Source: Nocardia vinacea NBRC 16497
Lineage (GTDB): Bacteria > Actinomycetota > Actinomycetes > Mycobacteriales > Mycobacteriaceae
DNA length: 46,493 bases
NCBI RefSeq assembly: GCF_000308835.1
Contig: NZ_BAGN01000403.1
Span: 1 to 46,493 of the forward strand
Direction of reading: 5' to 3'
Under the pieces are notes generated by a model that was not told the DNA's origin, searched no databases, and worked only from the letters and a program-made list of their open reading frames with translations. The translations under genes were made by a program, and so were the position numbers. Shown in pieces: positions 26,792 to 34,789 of this stretch. The first letter of the stretch is position 1. Every line of letters begins with the position of its first letter.

Positions 26792-27685
26792 TCAGTCGAT
26801 ATCGAAGACGAACGAATACCAATCTCCGGACAGCCTTTCGAACCGGCGTGCGCCACTCCCCACCGGCTCGGTGCCGGGCGAGTAGACCCAGCCGCGGACA
26901 GTGGAACCCACGAAGCCGTCGGCGTCATAGAAGTAGACGCGCCCGTCGGACTCGCGATGAACCGAACTGATATCGAGCCCACCGAGACTCAGCCCTCGAC
27001 GGGTATTCGGCCCATCCGCGCGCAGCATCCCGACCGCGACTTCCTCCATTTCCGGACGTGCGGCACCGAAGCTCGCAGGCCGAAAGATCAACCCGGCCAC
27101 CAACCCCGCCATCACAACCACCGGCACCGCGGCGACTTTCCAGGACCACCGGCGCTCTCGACCGAGCAGATACAGCGTCTTGATCGACCACCCCAGCAGG
27201 GAAGCCCCCAGCAGAATCCCGCCGATCACCAGGACGACAAGTCGATCGGGACCGGTCATGTTCCCAACGAACGGAGCCCGGTCGAGGTGGACGCACAAGA
27301 GAAACGCGACACCAACGACTGTCCCCGTCAGGACCGTGAAACCCGGCGCCGTGGCGGTGTCCTGTCCGCCCTCGGCCTGCCCCGCACTGGCGAGCGATGT
27401 TTCGATCGGAGCCCCCCATCTCGACTTCTGCCCCAACGCCTGATCCGCGCTCGACGATGCCCTCAACCGGACTCTACGCGGAATCACTTCCTCGTCGGCC
27501 GCGCCGACGAAACGCGAGATCGACGCCGCGCTGTCTGCACCCGGCGCGCTGATGACGAGCGCATGATCGGGCGAATCAGGTTGACTGCCAGTAAGATTGA
27601 CCACTGCGCGATCGTCTCGACACTGCCCGCTGGTAAGGCCGCCGAGGCCCGTGATGCCATGACGCACCATGTAGACCGCCTGCAA
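26792..27685 (-). CDS. membrane protein of unknown function
   Basis: The 297-residue frame has a polar N-terminal half and three likely membrane spans (VLTGTVVGVAFLLCVHL, LVVLVIGGILLGASLLGW and VAAVPVVVMAGLVAGLIF), followed by a soluble domain ending RFERLSGDWYSFVFDID. The C-terminal part, with SDGRVYFYDADGFVG, is probably a small beta domain outside the membrane. No family is recognised. The start is uncertain: GTG 27604 is an alternative that drops an implausible leader. It stands alone on its strand. Confidence 0.6.
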   Translation of the reverse strand: MQAVYMVRHGITGLGGLTSGQCRDDRAVVNLTGSQPDSPDHALVISAPGADSAASISRFVGAADEEVIPRRVRLRASSSADQALGQKSRWGAPIETSLASAGQAEGGQDTATAPGFTVLTGTVVGVAFLLCVHLDRAPFVGNMTGPDRLVVLVIGGILLGASLLGWSIKTLYLLGRERRWSWKVAAVPVVVMAGLVAGLIFRPASFGAARPEMEEVAVGMLRADGPNTRRGLSLGGLDISSVHRESDGRVYFYDADGFVGSTVRGWVYSPGTEPVGSGARRFERLSGDWYSFVFDID

Positions 27686-27705
27686 CCGGTCTAGGGTCTG
27701 AGCGT

Positions 27706-28089
27706 ATGAGCAGCCGCCTGTCTGAACTGGTCGTCCAATGCACCGACCCCGTTGCCCTTTCCCGATTCTGGTGCGCCGTGCTGGACTACGTCGAGTTGGG
27801 CAGGGAGGAGCCGGATGACGGCATCGAGATCGGGCCGCCGTCCGGATTCGGCGGGGCCGCTCCGACGCTGGTGTTCAGCCGGGTCGACGAGCCGAAGACC
27901 GCGAAGCTCCGGCTGCACTTCGACGTGAACCCGGTCGACCGCGACCAGGACGCCGAACTGGAGCGGCTCCTGTCGCTCGGTGCGCGGCCGGCCGACGTCC
28001 AGCAGACCGGTGAGGAGCCCTGGCACGTGCTGCAGGATCCGGAGGGCAACGAGTTCTGCCTGCTGCGTCAGCGGTTGCCGGAGCTGTAG
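27706..28089 (+). CDS. VOC family protein (glyoxalase-like)
   Basis: The 127-residue protein is a single VOC domain of the type with LSELVVQCTDPVALSRFWCA at the start and HVLQDPEGNEFCLLR at the end, where the Glu is the usual second metal ligand. Proteins of this subgroup are common in actinobacteria and mostly uncharacterised. It lies between a membrane-protein gene on the other strand and a secreted glycosidase, without an obvious partner. Confidence 0.87.
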   Translation: MSSRLSELVVQCTDPVALSRFWCAVLDYVELGREEPDDGIEIGPPSGFGGAAPTLVFSRVDEPKTAKLRLHFDVNPVDRDQDAELERLLSLGARPADVQQTGEEPWHVLQDPEGNEFCLLRQRLPEL

Positions 28090-28422
28090 GTCGGCTCTGC
28101 GCCGCGGTGAGGTGCACCGCCGTCACAGATCATGAACCTTGGACTGTCAGCTGATCGCGCAGGGTGTTGACAGACGTCAACGCCGGGAAAGTGTGCCCAC
28201 CCGTGCCACCACCATCGATGATGCTGAAATGGCCTGCGCGCGAAGCACTTCGATCGTCACCCACATCAAGCGCGAAGCCGATTGGCCGTTTTCGGCGCTG
28301 GGACTGATCGGGACAGACGCTGATACGAATGTGGGATCGCCAAAGCACCGCTGGGCTGCGCCAGATCTGCCCAGCATTCTTGATTCGTCCATCGCCAGCG
28401 GCGATCGAGTTACCCTGAATCG
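28090..28422 (+). other. intergenic, no gene seen
   Basis: The stretch between the VOC gene and the glycosidase gene holds frames on both strands with improbable amino acid composition. I see no convincing gene, promoter or repeat; it probably carries the glycosidase promoter. Confidence 0.5.
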
Positions 28423-29766
28423 ATGCGATCCCGGTTCCGTCGGTACGTCCTGGCCGCGCTCGCCGCCGCCGCGTCGACAATGCTGCTGTGCACGAACTCC
28501 TCGGCCGTCCCGCCGATCCGGTCGAACGCGCTACCGGTACTGGATTCGGATTTCCTCTGGGGTGTCGCGGCCTCCGGATTCCAGTCCGAAGGCCATGCGC
28601 CCGATAGCAATTGGACGCGTTATATCGCGAACTCCGGTGCCGACGAACTGCGCGATTCGGTCGACTTCTACGACCGATACGCCTCCGACATCGATTTGGC
28701 GGCCGAGCTGGGCGTGAAGGTGTTCCGGATCGGGATCGAATGGGCTCGCGTACAGCCCGCTCCGGGCAGTTGGGATGCCGGCGCGTTCGGTTTCTACGAC
28801 GCGGTGATCGCGAAGATCGTGGCTGCCGGGATGCGACCGATGATCACCCTTGACCACTGGGTCTATCCCGGCTGGGCGGCCGACCGTGGCGGCTGGCGCA
28901 ATCCGGGCATGGTCGAGGATTGGCTGGCCAATATGCGCACGGTCGTCGACCGCTACGCATCCCGAAATCCATTGTGGGTCACCGTGAACGAGCCGGTCGC
29001 CTACATCGTGCACGAGACCGGCCGGGGCGCGGCGAGCGGGCCCGAAATGCTCGACCGCCTCGCGCAGGCCCACAACGCCATATACGACTACATCCACCAG
29101 GTCCAGCCCGGCGCCCAGGTGACCAGCAATGTCGGCTATGTGGCCGGCTCGGAGGCGCAGGTCAACGGCGAGTTCGTCGATCGCGTAGCCAACCGGCTCG
29201 ACTACGTGGGCGTCGATTACTACTTCGCCTACGATCCGGTGCAGTCGCTGCTGAGTTCGATCACCAGGGCCATCGGGTCGGCGATGCCGCAGCTGCCCGG
29301 CCAGCGCATCTGGGAACTGCCGGTGCGCACCGAGGGCATCTACTATGCGCTGCAATACTATTCGCGCCGTCTTCCGGGCAAGCCGCTGTACATCGTCGAG
29401 AACGGCATGCCCACCGAAAACGGCATTCCCCGCGGTGACGGCTACACCCGCAGCGATCACCTTCGCGACACCGTCTACTGGATCCAGCGCGCCAAGGCCG
29501 ACGGCATGAACGTCATCGGCTACAACTACTGGAGCCTCACCGACAATTACGAATGGGGCAGCTACACACCACGATTCGGCCTCTACACCGTCGACGTGCG
29601 CACCGACCCGACCCTCACCCGCCGCCCCACCGATGGCGTCGGCACCTACACCCAGATCATTGCCGCGGGCGGTCTCCCCGCCGACTACCGCCCCACCCGC
29701 GGCCCGTCGATCTGCGTGCTCGTCGACCCACCGGCCAGCTGCCTGAGCCCGGTCGCAAACCCGTAG
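28423..29766 (+). CDS. secreted family 1 glycosidase (beta-glucosidase-like)
   Basis: The 447-residue enzyme has a Sec-type signal (RRYVLAALAAAASTMLLC, then an AVPP-like junction near residue 30), so it is exported. Mature family 1 features: an N-terminal DFLWGVAASGFQSEG, acid/base Glu in VTVNEP and nucleophile Glu in YIVENGMPT, with YNYWSLTDNYEWG near the end. It should hydrolyse beta-glycosides outside the cell; the sugar cannot be read. The bare Cys in the signal could suggest a lipobox, but the spacing is poor. Length is typical. Confidence 0.92.
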   Translation: MRSRFRRYVLAALAAAASTMLLCTNSSAVPPIRSNALPVLDSDFLWGVAASGFQSEGHAPDSNWTRYIANSGADELRDSVDFYDRYASDIDLAAELGVKVFRIGIEWARVQPAPGSWDAGAFGFYDAVIAKIVAAGMRPMITLDHWVYPGWAADRGGWRNPGMVEDWLANMRTVVDRYASRNPLWVTVNEPVAYIVHETGRGAASGPEMLDRLAQAHNAIYDYIHQVQPGAQVTSNVGYVAGSEAQVNGEFVDRVANRLDYVGVDYYFAYDPVQSLLSSITRAIGSAMPQLPGQRIWELPVRTEGIYYALQYYSRRLPGKPLYIVENGMPTENGIPRGDGYTRSDHLRDTVYWIQRAKADGMNVIGYNYWSLTDNYEWGSYTPRFGLYTVDVRTDPTLTRRPTDGVGTYTQIIAAGGLPADYRPTRGPSICVLVDPPASCLSPVANP

Positions 29767-29825
29767 CAGACAGCCGTGCCGCCGACTGCAGATCGAAACC
29801 GCCGCACGCGGTCACGGCCCCCGCA

Positions 29826-29906
29826 TTCGAATTCGCCTGCCGCCTGACCTACGACCAGCACGGCCTGATCCTCGACTATCCGGGCATTGCCACGCGAGTC
29901 CAATGA
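29826..29906 (+). pseudogene. C-terminal remnant of a glycolipid-binding-like protein
   Basis: A 26-codon end piece, FACRLTYDQHGLILDYPGIA and TRVQ stop, resembles the C-terminus of putative glycolipid-binding proteins (the pattern YD-hGL-DYPGIA-R). There is no upstream part and no start. It is a likely deletion remnant; similarity is judged from memory. Confidence 0.4.
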
Positions 29907-30019
29907 GGCCGGTGTGTCAGCACCCAACAGTCACTGGTTCAACCGCGGAAAGCCGACCCATGGGTGGGGATCGCACCACCCACGGCATCGACCGCATATG
30001 ACTTCGCAATGGGGCGGGT

Positions 30020-30739
30020 TTACCGGCCGAGCGCGTCGAAGACAACCTCTGCGCGATCCCGCGTCTCGTACATGCGCCATCCGGTGTCGGCGATTCGGTC
30101 CGGGTCGAGCGTATGTCCTTCTGCAGCACCGTATTTCGCTGGGTCAGCGGTGACCATGGCGTGGATGTCGCCGCGTTCGACCAAGCCGCCGATGGTGAGC
30201 GTTCCGGCGTAGATACCCCGGTCGGCCAGTGCAGCGTTGAGGGTGAGCGCGTAGTTGCGTAGCGCTGCGGCGGCCAAAGCCAGTTGGCCCAGCATCGGCA
30301 TGGGACGCACACTGGACAACCCGCCCGCGAAAACCAGCCCGCCGGTACGGCGTTCGAGCATGCCGGGCAGCACGGCGCCGACGACGTGCACCGCGGGCCA
30401 CACCCAGTCGAATGCCGATCGCGCGATCGCGACGTCGATCTCCGCGATCGGAACCGGCAGCTGCGTCGGGCCGGGACCGTAATAGACGAACTCGACATTT
30501 CCGCTGGCGCTGATCGCATCCAGAACCTCGGTCAGTCGATCCGGATCGGTGACATCGGCTGTGTGGGCGGTGGCGTCGATGCCCTGTGCGGCGAGATCAG
30601 CCAGATAAGCACCGTGCCGGGCGTCGCTGCGAGAGACCAGCGCGACCCGGAATCCTTCCCGCCCCCACCGACTGGCCATCGACATGCCCAATCCCGGCCC
30701 GACACCGACGATCACGGCTGTGCGTGCGCTGTTCGTCAT
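30020..30739 (-). CDS. SDR-like protein lacking the catalytic Tyr and Lys
   Basis: The 239-residue protein has an SDR Rossmann start (AVIVGVGPGLGMSMASRWGR, GxxxGxG) and ends in the normal length range. At the place of the active-site Tyr-x3-Lys (normally GAYxxxK) the sequence reads GQLALAAAALRNYALTL, so both residues are replaced. It should bind NAD(P) but is unlikely to do standard SDR chemistry. A GGAGG site precedes ATG 30739. It is divergent from a TetR regulator, with two operator-like palindromes between them, so it is probably the controlled target. Confidence 0.87.
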   Translation of the reverse strand: MTNSARTAVIVGVGPGLGMSMASRWGREGFRVALVSRSDARHGAYLADLAAQGIDATAHTADVTDPDRLTEVLDAISASGNVEFVYYGPGPTQLPVPIAEIDVAIARSAFDWVWPAVHVVGAVLPGMLERRTGGLVFAGGLSSVRPMPMLGQLALAAAALRNYALTLNAALADRGIYAGTLTIGGLVERGDIHAMVTADPAKYGAAEGHTLDPDRIADTGWRMYETRDRAEVVFDALGR

Positions 30740-30754
30740 CTCTACCTCCAATAT

Positions 30755-30768
30755 TGAGGGGTGCCTCA
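30755..30768 (+). promoter_or_regulatory. TetR operator candidate 1
   Basis: TGAGG-GGTG-CCTCA, an inverted repeat with five-base arms and a four-base centre. It is near the SDR-like start and has the same form as the second site 38 bases away. Confidence 0.7.
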
Positions 30769-30792
30769 CTTTCAACGAGGCTAACACTAGAG

Positions 30793-30806
30793 TGAGGGGG
30801 TCCTCA
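30793..30806 (+). promoter_or_regulatory. TetR operator candidate 2
   Basis: TGAGG-GGGT-CCTCA, identical arms to site 1. It lies seven bases before the TetR start, so binding there would block the regulator's own expression. Confidence 0.7.
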
Positions 30807-30813
30807 AGTTTGT

Positions 30814-31377
30814 ATGATGGTCGTCGTGACTCGACCGATGCGCCGCGACGCGGCCCGCAACCGCGACCGGTTGCTGCAGGAAGCCGCCGGCGTGTTCACC
30901 GAACAAGGACTGTCCGGGTCGCTGGAGGAGATCGCACGGCGGGCCGGAGTCAGTATCGGCACGCTCTACAACCACTTCCCGACCCGCGACGCCCTCATCG
31001 ACGCACTGCTGCCACCCCGCCTTGCCGCCGTGGACGAACTCGCCGAACAGGCTGCGACTGAACAGGATTCCTGGGCCGCACTCACCGGTTTCGTCGAAAA
31101 CCTGCTGACCCGACTCGCCGCCGACCGCGGACTGCTCGAAGCATTCACCGGCGATCACCCCGCCGCCGCACAACTTGCCCAGGCATGCGCGCGGGGAATG
31201 ACACATCTGTCGACGGTGCTCAACCGCGCTCGCCGCGACGGGACACTACGCGCCGACGTCACCGACGACGACGTGGTGAAGCTTGTCTGGGCGCTGTCGC
31301 TTCTCGGCGACAACGCCGGCGAATCGGCATGGCGGCGATCCCTGCGGTTCGTGCTCGACGGTCTCCGCGCTTCCTGA
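30814..31377 (+). CDS. TetR family regulator
   Basis: The 187-residue repressor has an N-terminal HTH (RLLQEAAGVFTEQGLSGSLE then IARRAGVSIGTLYNHFPTRD, residues 20-60) and a helical ligand-binding remainder of normal size. Starts at 30814, 30817 and GTG 30826 are possible, and no clear ribosome site decides. It probably represses the divergent SDR-like gene and itself through the paired TGAGG/CCTCA palindromes. The ligand is unknown. Confidence 0.93.
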   Translation: MMVVVTRPMRRDAARNRDRLLQEAAGVFTEQGLSGSLEEIARRAGVSIGTLYNHFPTRDALIDALLPPRLAAVDELAEQAATEQDSWAALTGFVENLLTRLAADRGLLEAFTGDHPAAAQLAQACARGMTHLSTVLNRARRDGTLRADVTDDDVVKLVWALSLLGDNAGESAWRRSLRFVLDGLRAS

Positions 31378-31401
31378 ACTGCATCACTTCATCGGCCGCG
31401 G

Positions 31402-32052
31402 TCAGGAGTCGGCGGGTGTTTGCACCGCGATTTCGCCACCCAGTTCATAGCCGCCACTCAACTGCAGCCCGTCGCCGCTCCAAAACCGCCCGGGGTCATA
31501 CCAATTCGGGCTTCGGTCCTGCGACAACAGCCCCATCGACTGATAGGTCGCGGCCACGATCTCCGCGCAATACGCGGTCTCCAACTCCTGGACGACCGTT
31601 CGGCGCGTCCGGCGTCGTGGGAGGCGTGCTCGGCCGCGCAGCCAGCGTCCGGCGAGACCGGCAGTGGAAGGAAAGGGGGTTCCATCGAATCGGGCGATGG
31701 TGCGCAGCAAGCTGTCTTCCATCTCTTTGGTTGCCGGACGGTTCAATTGGCGCAACCAGGCCTGCTGACCGTAGCGGTGTGCCCACACCGATACGGCGTC
31801 GCGCAGATTGTGTAACTGGACGCCGCGGCGCGCGACACCCGACCACATGTCGGGCAGTGATCGGCCCAGTTCCGCATGCCAGATCAACGCGGGCAGATCA
31901 TCGAGCACGACCGACATTCCCACATGGTTCACCGGACTGTTCGTCGTCATCCGAATCGCACGATCGGCCGCCGAATGCCCACGGAACAACCAGATATCGC
32001 CAGTTCTGGTGAGCTCGAGCGCCCGATCGAGACTGATGCTCGTCCCCGTCAT
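31402..32052 (-). CDS. permuted NlpC/P60 (YiiX-like) hydrolase
   Basis: The 216-residue protein shows the permuted papain-like order: an early TGDIWLFRGHSAADRAI, then His in SPVNHVGMSVVLDD near residue 43, and Cys late in ETAYCAEIVAATYQSMGLL. That is the layout of YiiX/YebB-like amidase or acyltransferase enzymes that act on lipids or peptides. No signal peptide or membrane helix is seen. Residue identity rests on motif order rather than alignment. It is divergent from a tiny membrane-protein gene and may act with it. Confidence 0.75.
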   Translation of the reverse strand: MTGTSISLDRALELTRTGDIWLFRGHSAADRAIRMTTNSPVNHVGMSVVLDDLPALIWHAELGRSLPDMWSGVARRGVQLHNLRDAVSVWAHRYGQQAWLRQLNRPATKEMEDSLLRTIARFDGTPFPSTAGLAGRWLRGRARLPRRRTRRTVVQELETAYCAEIVAATYQSMGLLSQDRSPNWYDPGRFWSGDGLQLSGGYELGGEIAVQTPADS

Positions 32053-32070
32053 GGAAGTAGCCTATGCGGT

Positions 32071-32301
32071 ATGAGGTGGTGGAAGGCAGTGGGATTGGCA
32101 GGTGCGGCCGGCGTGGTCGCAACCGGTGTTGTGGTCGTACGCGCTGAGCGCCGCCGCCGCGCCTACACTCCGGACCAGGTCCGCGAACAACTGCACGTGC
32201 GATTCGCGCAGGCGACCGCAGTTGAGGCGGCCACCGAATCCGCTACTCCCCTACCTCGGGACACCCCCGGTAGCCGCATCCGACGCCTGTTTCACCGCTG
32301 A
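32071..32301 (+). CDS. small single-pass membrane protein
   Basis: A 76-residue protein, ATG 32071, with a short hydrophobic helix (residues 5-24, AVGLAGAAGVVATGVVVV) flanked by Arg residues, then an amphipathic tail with YTPDQVREQLHVRFAQA. The positive charge just after the helix suggests the tail is cytoplasmic. It is unrecognised. Its neighbour on the other side is the NlpC/P60-like gene, 18 bases away and divergent. Confidence 0.65.
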   Translation: MRWWKAVGLAGAAGVVATGVVVVRAERRRRAYTPDQVREQLHVRFAQATAVEAATESATPLPRDTPGSRIRRLFHR

Positions 32302-32320
32302 CGGCAGGCAGAATCACGTC

Positions 32321-33178
32321 ATGCCGCACCGTTCGATGCCCGCTCGGGACCAGGCCGGTTATTCGGTCCGCACGGCGGCCGAGCGGCTCGGGATCCCGAC
32401 TGCGACGCTGCGTAGCTGGAATCGCCGGTACGGAATCGGGCCACAGCCGGAGCGTCCCGGGCGGCACAGGTTGTACACCGAAGCCGATATCGGAGTGCTG
32501 ACCCGGATGCTCGATCTCATTCGTGCGGGCGCGACACCGGCCGGCGCGGCCGCCACGGCGCGCGGACCCGCGCTGGCCTTCGGCGACCGGCAAGCCCTGC
32601 TGTCCGCCGCGTTCGCCCTCGACACGCCGATGGTGTGCGAACTGCTGGACAAGCATGTGCGCACCTACGGGGTCGTCGACACGTGGGATCACCTGTGCCG
32701 CCCCGCTTTTGCCGAAATCGTCGCCCGCCAGCTCGACGGCGAGGGGTGCGTGGATGTCGAGCATCTGCTGTCCTGGTGCATCATCGCGACTTTGCACCGG
32801 ACCGTACCGCCGACCCGCACCCGTGATCCGGTGCCGACGATCCTCGCCTGCACCAGCGGCGAGTCCCATTCCCTGCCATTGGAGGTGGCGCGCGCAGCGC
32901 TGGCAGAGCGTGGCACGGGTGCGCAGCTGCTCGGCCCGGACGTACCCACCGCCGCGCTGCACGACACGCTCACCAGAATCACCGTCCCCGCAGCCGTCAT
33001 GCTCTGGTCCCAGCAAGCGGCGACGGCTCTGACCTCGGCGGTACTCGCGTGCATCAACGCCGGTGCCCGGATATACCTCGGGGGACCCGGCTGGGACCAT
33101 GCGATCCTGCCCGATACGGTCATTCGGATCGGCAGCCTGGCCGAGACTGTCGAACGGCTGGGCCGGACTCCGGTCTAG
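32321..33178 (+). CDS. MerR regulator with B12-binding-like domain (CarH/LitR type)
   Basis: The 285-residue protein has a MerR winged helix (GYSVRTAAERLGIPTATLRS, then RRYGIGPQPERPGRHRLYTE), a helical bundle (about 85-165, with LLDKHVRTYGVVDTWDHLCR and VDVEHLLSW) and a C-terminal Rossmann-like domain. Near residue 182 it carries GESHSLPL, close to the E-x-H-x-x-G cobalamin motif of CarH, with Pro in place of the last Gly. In relatives, adenosylcobalamin makes the protein a light-sensitive repressor. The photolyase gene lies directly beyond it, convergent. B12 binding here is inference. Confidence 0.85.
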   Translation: MPHRSMPARDQAGYSVRTAAERLGIPTATLRSWNRRYGIGPQPERPGRHRLYTEADIGVLTRMLDLIRAGATPAGAAATARGPALAFGDRQALLSAAFALDTPMVCELLDKHVRTYGVVDTWDHLCRPAFAEIVARQLDGEGCVDVEHLLSWCIIATLHRTVPPTRTRDPVPTILACTSGESHSLPLEVARAALAERGTGAQLLGPDVPTAALHDTLTRITVPAAVMLWSQQAATALTSAVLACINAGARIYLGGPGWDHAILPDTVIRIGSLAETVERLGRTPV

Positions 33179-33243
33179 CCGGGCGCGCAGCACGCGGTGC
33201 GTCCGGGTCCGAGCGCCCCAGGTAATAGCGCGCTGAAACATGC

Positions 33244-34563
33244 TCACATTCCGTTGAATTCGACGATCGGCGGCGGGTAGTCGGCAGCACGGATACCCGC
33301 CCGCCACGGTCGATGGATCTCCACGCCGGGCAACATCGCCAGCTCGGGCAGCCAGCGGCGCACATAGTCACCGTCGGGATCGAACCGCTCAGCTTGGCGC
33401 AGCGGGTTGAGCACACGACTGGAGCGGGTGTCGGTGCCCGTACCCGCCATCCACTGCCAATTCAGCCGGTTGTTCGCGATATCGGCATCGACCAGCCATT
33501 GTTCGAAATGTTCGGCCCCGGCCCGCCAATCCACACGCAACGTCTTGACCAGGAAACTCGCGGCGATCAACCGGGCACGTCCCGGCATCCACCCCTGGGT
33601 GAGCAGCTGTCGCATCCCGGCGTCGACCATCGGGTATCCGGTGCGCCCGGTCTGCCAGGCCGCCTCGGCCGGGGGATCCGAACGCCAAGGTTCGAGCGGT
33701 GCCCTGTAGTCGGACACGGCCACATCGCACCGGTCGGCAAGCACCTGGTGATAGAAGTCGCGCCAGGCCAGTTGCCGCACAAAAGCATATCCGCCCGGAT
33801 CAGCCGTATCGGTGCATGTCACCACCTCGGCCGCGGACAAACAGCCGAAATGCAAGAAGGGTGATAGTCCCGAAGTGCCATCGGCGGCGGGCACATCCTT
33901 GTCCTCGGCGTAGCGGCGCACCGGCCCGGACAGCCAGTGCTCCAACACTTTCCGGCCTGTCGTCTCGCCGCCCACCACTAGTTCGGGTGAGCCGGCACCG
34001 ATGTCGGCGGAGTCCGGTATCGGCTCACCGGCTATTCGCGGCACCGTGACCGTGCCGGGCGCAGCGAGCGGTCGCCGTATCGGCGTATCGAGCCACCGGC
34101 GGAAGTACGGCGTGAAAATCGCGTAATGACCGCGCCCGGTATCGGGCCGAATCGCACCCGGATCCACGGCGGTGATCGAGGCCGCGTGACTCTGCACGCC
34201 GCAACCGATGCGCGAAAGCCGCTCCCGCAGCGCGTGCTCCCGACCACGGCTGTAGCGGGTGACGTCCGTGGCGAGATGCAGACTCCGCGCATCGACATCG
34301 ATCGCAACCCGCTCGACCTCATCGACTACCCGGCCGCGGCGGATGATCAGCCTGCCACCCCGTGCCCGCAACTGCTCGTCGAGCTCACGCAGCGCCGCGG
34401 CCAGGAACCGCATCCGATTAGGCGCGTTGCGCACCCTGGCCAGGATGTCGACATCCAATACGAACAGCGGCACCACCGAATCGGCTTCGCGGCATGCGGC
34501 GGTCAGTGCCGGGTTGTCGTGGATACGCAGATCCCGGGTGAACAACACGATGGAAGCGGCCAT
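33244..34563 (-). CDS. phr: deoxyribodipyrimidine photolyase
   Basis: The 439-residue protein repairs UV-induced pyrimidine dimers using light. Its N-terminal alpha/beta domain starts MAASIVLFTRDLRIHDNPAL, and the FAD domain holds SGLSPFLHFGCLSA, QLAWRDFYHQVL, GYPMVDAGMRQLLTQGWM and NRLNWQWMAGTGTDT, the classic class I signatures. It is full length with ATG 34563. It is next to a CarH/LitR-like regulator, and direct repeats lie just ahead of its start. Confidence 0.96.
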   Translation of the reverse strand: MAASIVLFTRDLRIHDNPALTAACREADSVVPLFVLDVDILARVRNAPNRMRFLAAALRELDEQLRARGGRLIIRRGRVVDEVERVAIDVDARSLHLATDVTRYSRGREHALRERLSRIGCGVQSHAASITAVDPGAIRPDTGRGHYAIFTPYFRRWLDTPIRRPLAAPGTVTVPRIAGEPIPDSADIGAGSPELVVGGETTGRKVLEHWLSGPVRRYAEDKDVPAADGTSGLSPFLHFGCLSAAEVVTCTDTADPGGYAFVRQLAWRDFYHQVLADRCDVAVSDYRAPLEPWRSDPPAEAAWQTGRTGYPMVDAGMRQLLTQGWMPGRARLIAASFLVKTLRVDWRAGAEHFEQWLVDADIANNRLNWQWMAGTGTDTRSSRVLNPLRQAERFDPDGDYVRRWLPELAMLPGVEIHRPWRAGIRAADYPPPIVEFNGM

Positions 34564-34575
34564 GCCCTCACTGTA

Positions 34576-34602
34576 GATTCATATTGATGCATAAACGATG
34601 CA
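34576..34602 (+). promoter_or_regulatory. three GATGCA-type direct repeats upstream of phr
   Basis: GATTCA (34576), GATGCA (34586) and GATGCA (34597) recur with 10 and 11 base spacing, one helical turn each, 13-39 bases before the photolyase start. CarH-type regulators bind 11-base direct repeats, so this is a candidate operator for the MerR protein. The core sequence differs from the published TACA type. Confidence 0.5.
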
Positions 34603-34748
34603 ACCGCATCCGCGTGCCGCTACGGGTGTCGGCCACCGACCGGTTGGCGCTGTTGTCCGAGAACGGACCTACCGTTGAATTCTGGTCCTGGGAAGATTTT
34701 TTCGGCGGCGCGTCGATCTTCGACATTCCCCGTTCGACTCGAGAGTGA
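34587..34748 (+). CDS. small hypothetical ORF, doubtful
   Basis: A 53-codon frame from ATG 34587 to TGA 34748 divergent from photolyase, with third codon positions mostly G or C and the peptide RLALLSENGPTVEFWSWEDF. No ribosome site is seen, and its start lies inside the direct repeats, so it may be accidental. No family is recognised. Confidence 0.25.
   Translation: MHKRCNRIRVPLRVSATDRLALLSENGPTVEFWSWEDFFGGASIFDIPRSTRE
34711..34738 (+). promoter_or_regulatory. ECF42-type promoter candidate
   Basis: CGTCGA (34711-34716), an 18-base spacer and CGAC (34735-34738) resemble the ECF42 motif TGTCGA / CGA-or-T-C with one mismatch. It lies 52 bases before the YCII gene start. Confidence 0.5.
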
Positions 34749-34789
34749 GAGGGTCCGAGAGGGACCCGGATACTCGAGGAGACAGAACC

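Noticed and set aside
28130..28480. 116-codon minus-strand frame before the glycosidase gene
   Set aside because: Arg-rich, low complexity, with no ribosome site and overlapping the GH1 start.
34587..34602. Start region of the 53-codon ORF as a protein start
   Set aside because: Kept only as a doubtful feature, because the start is within the spaced repeats and has no ribosome site.
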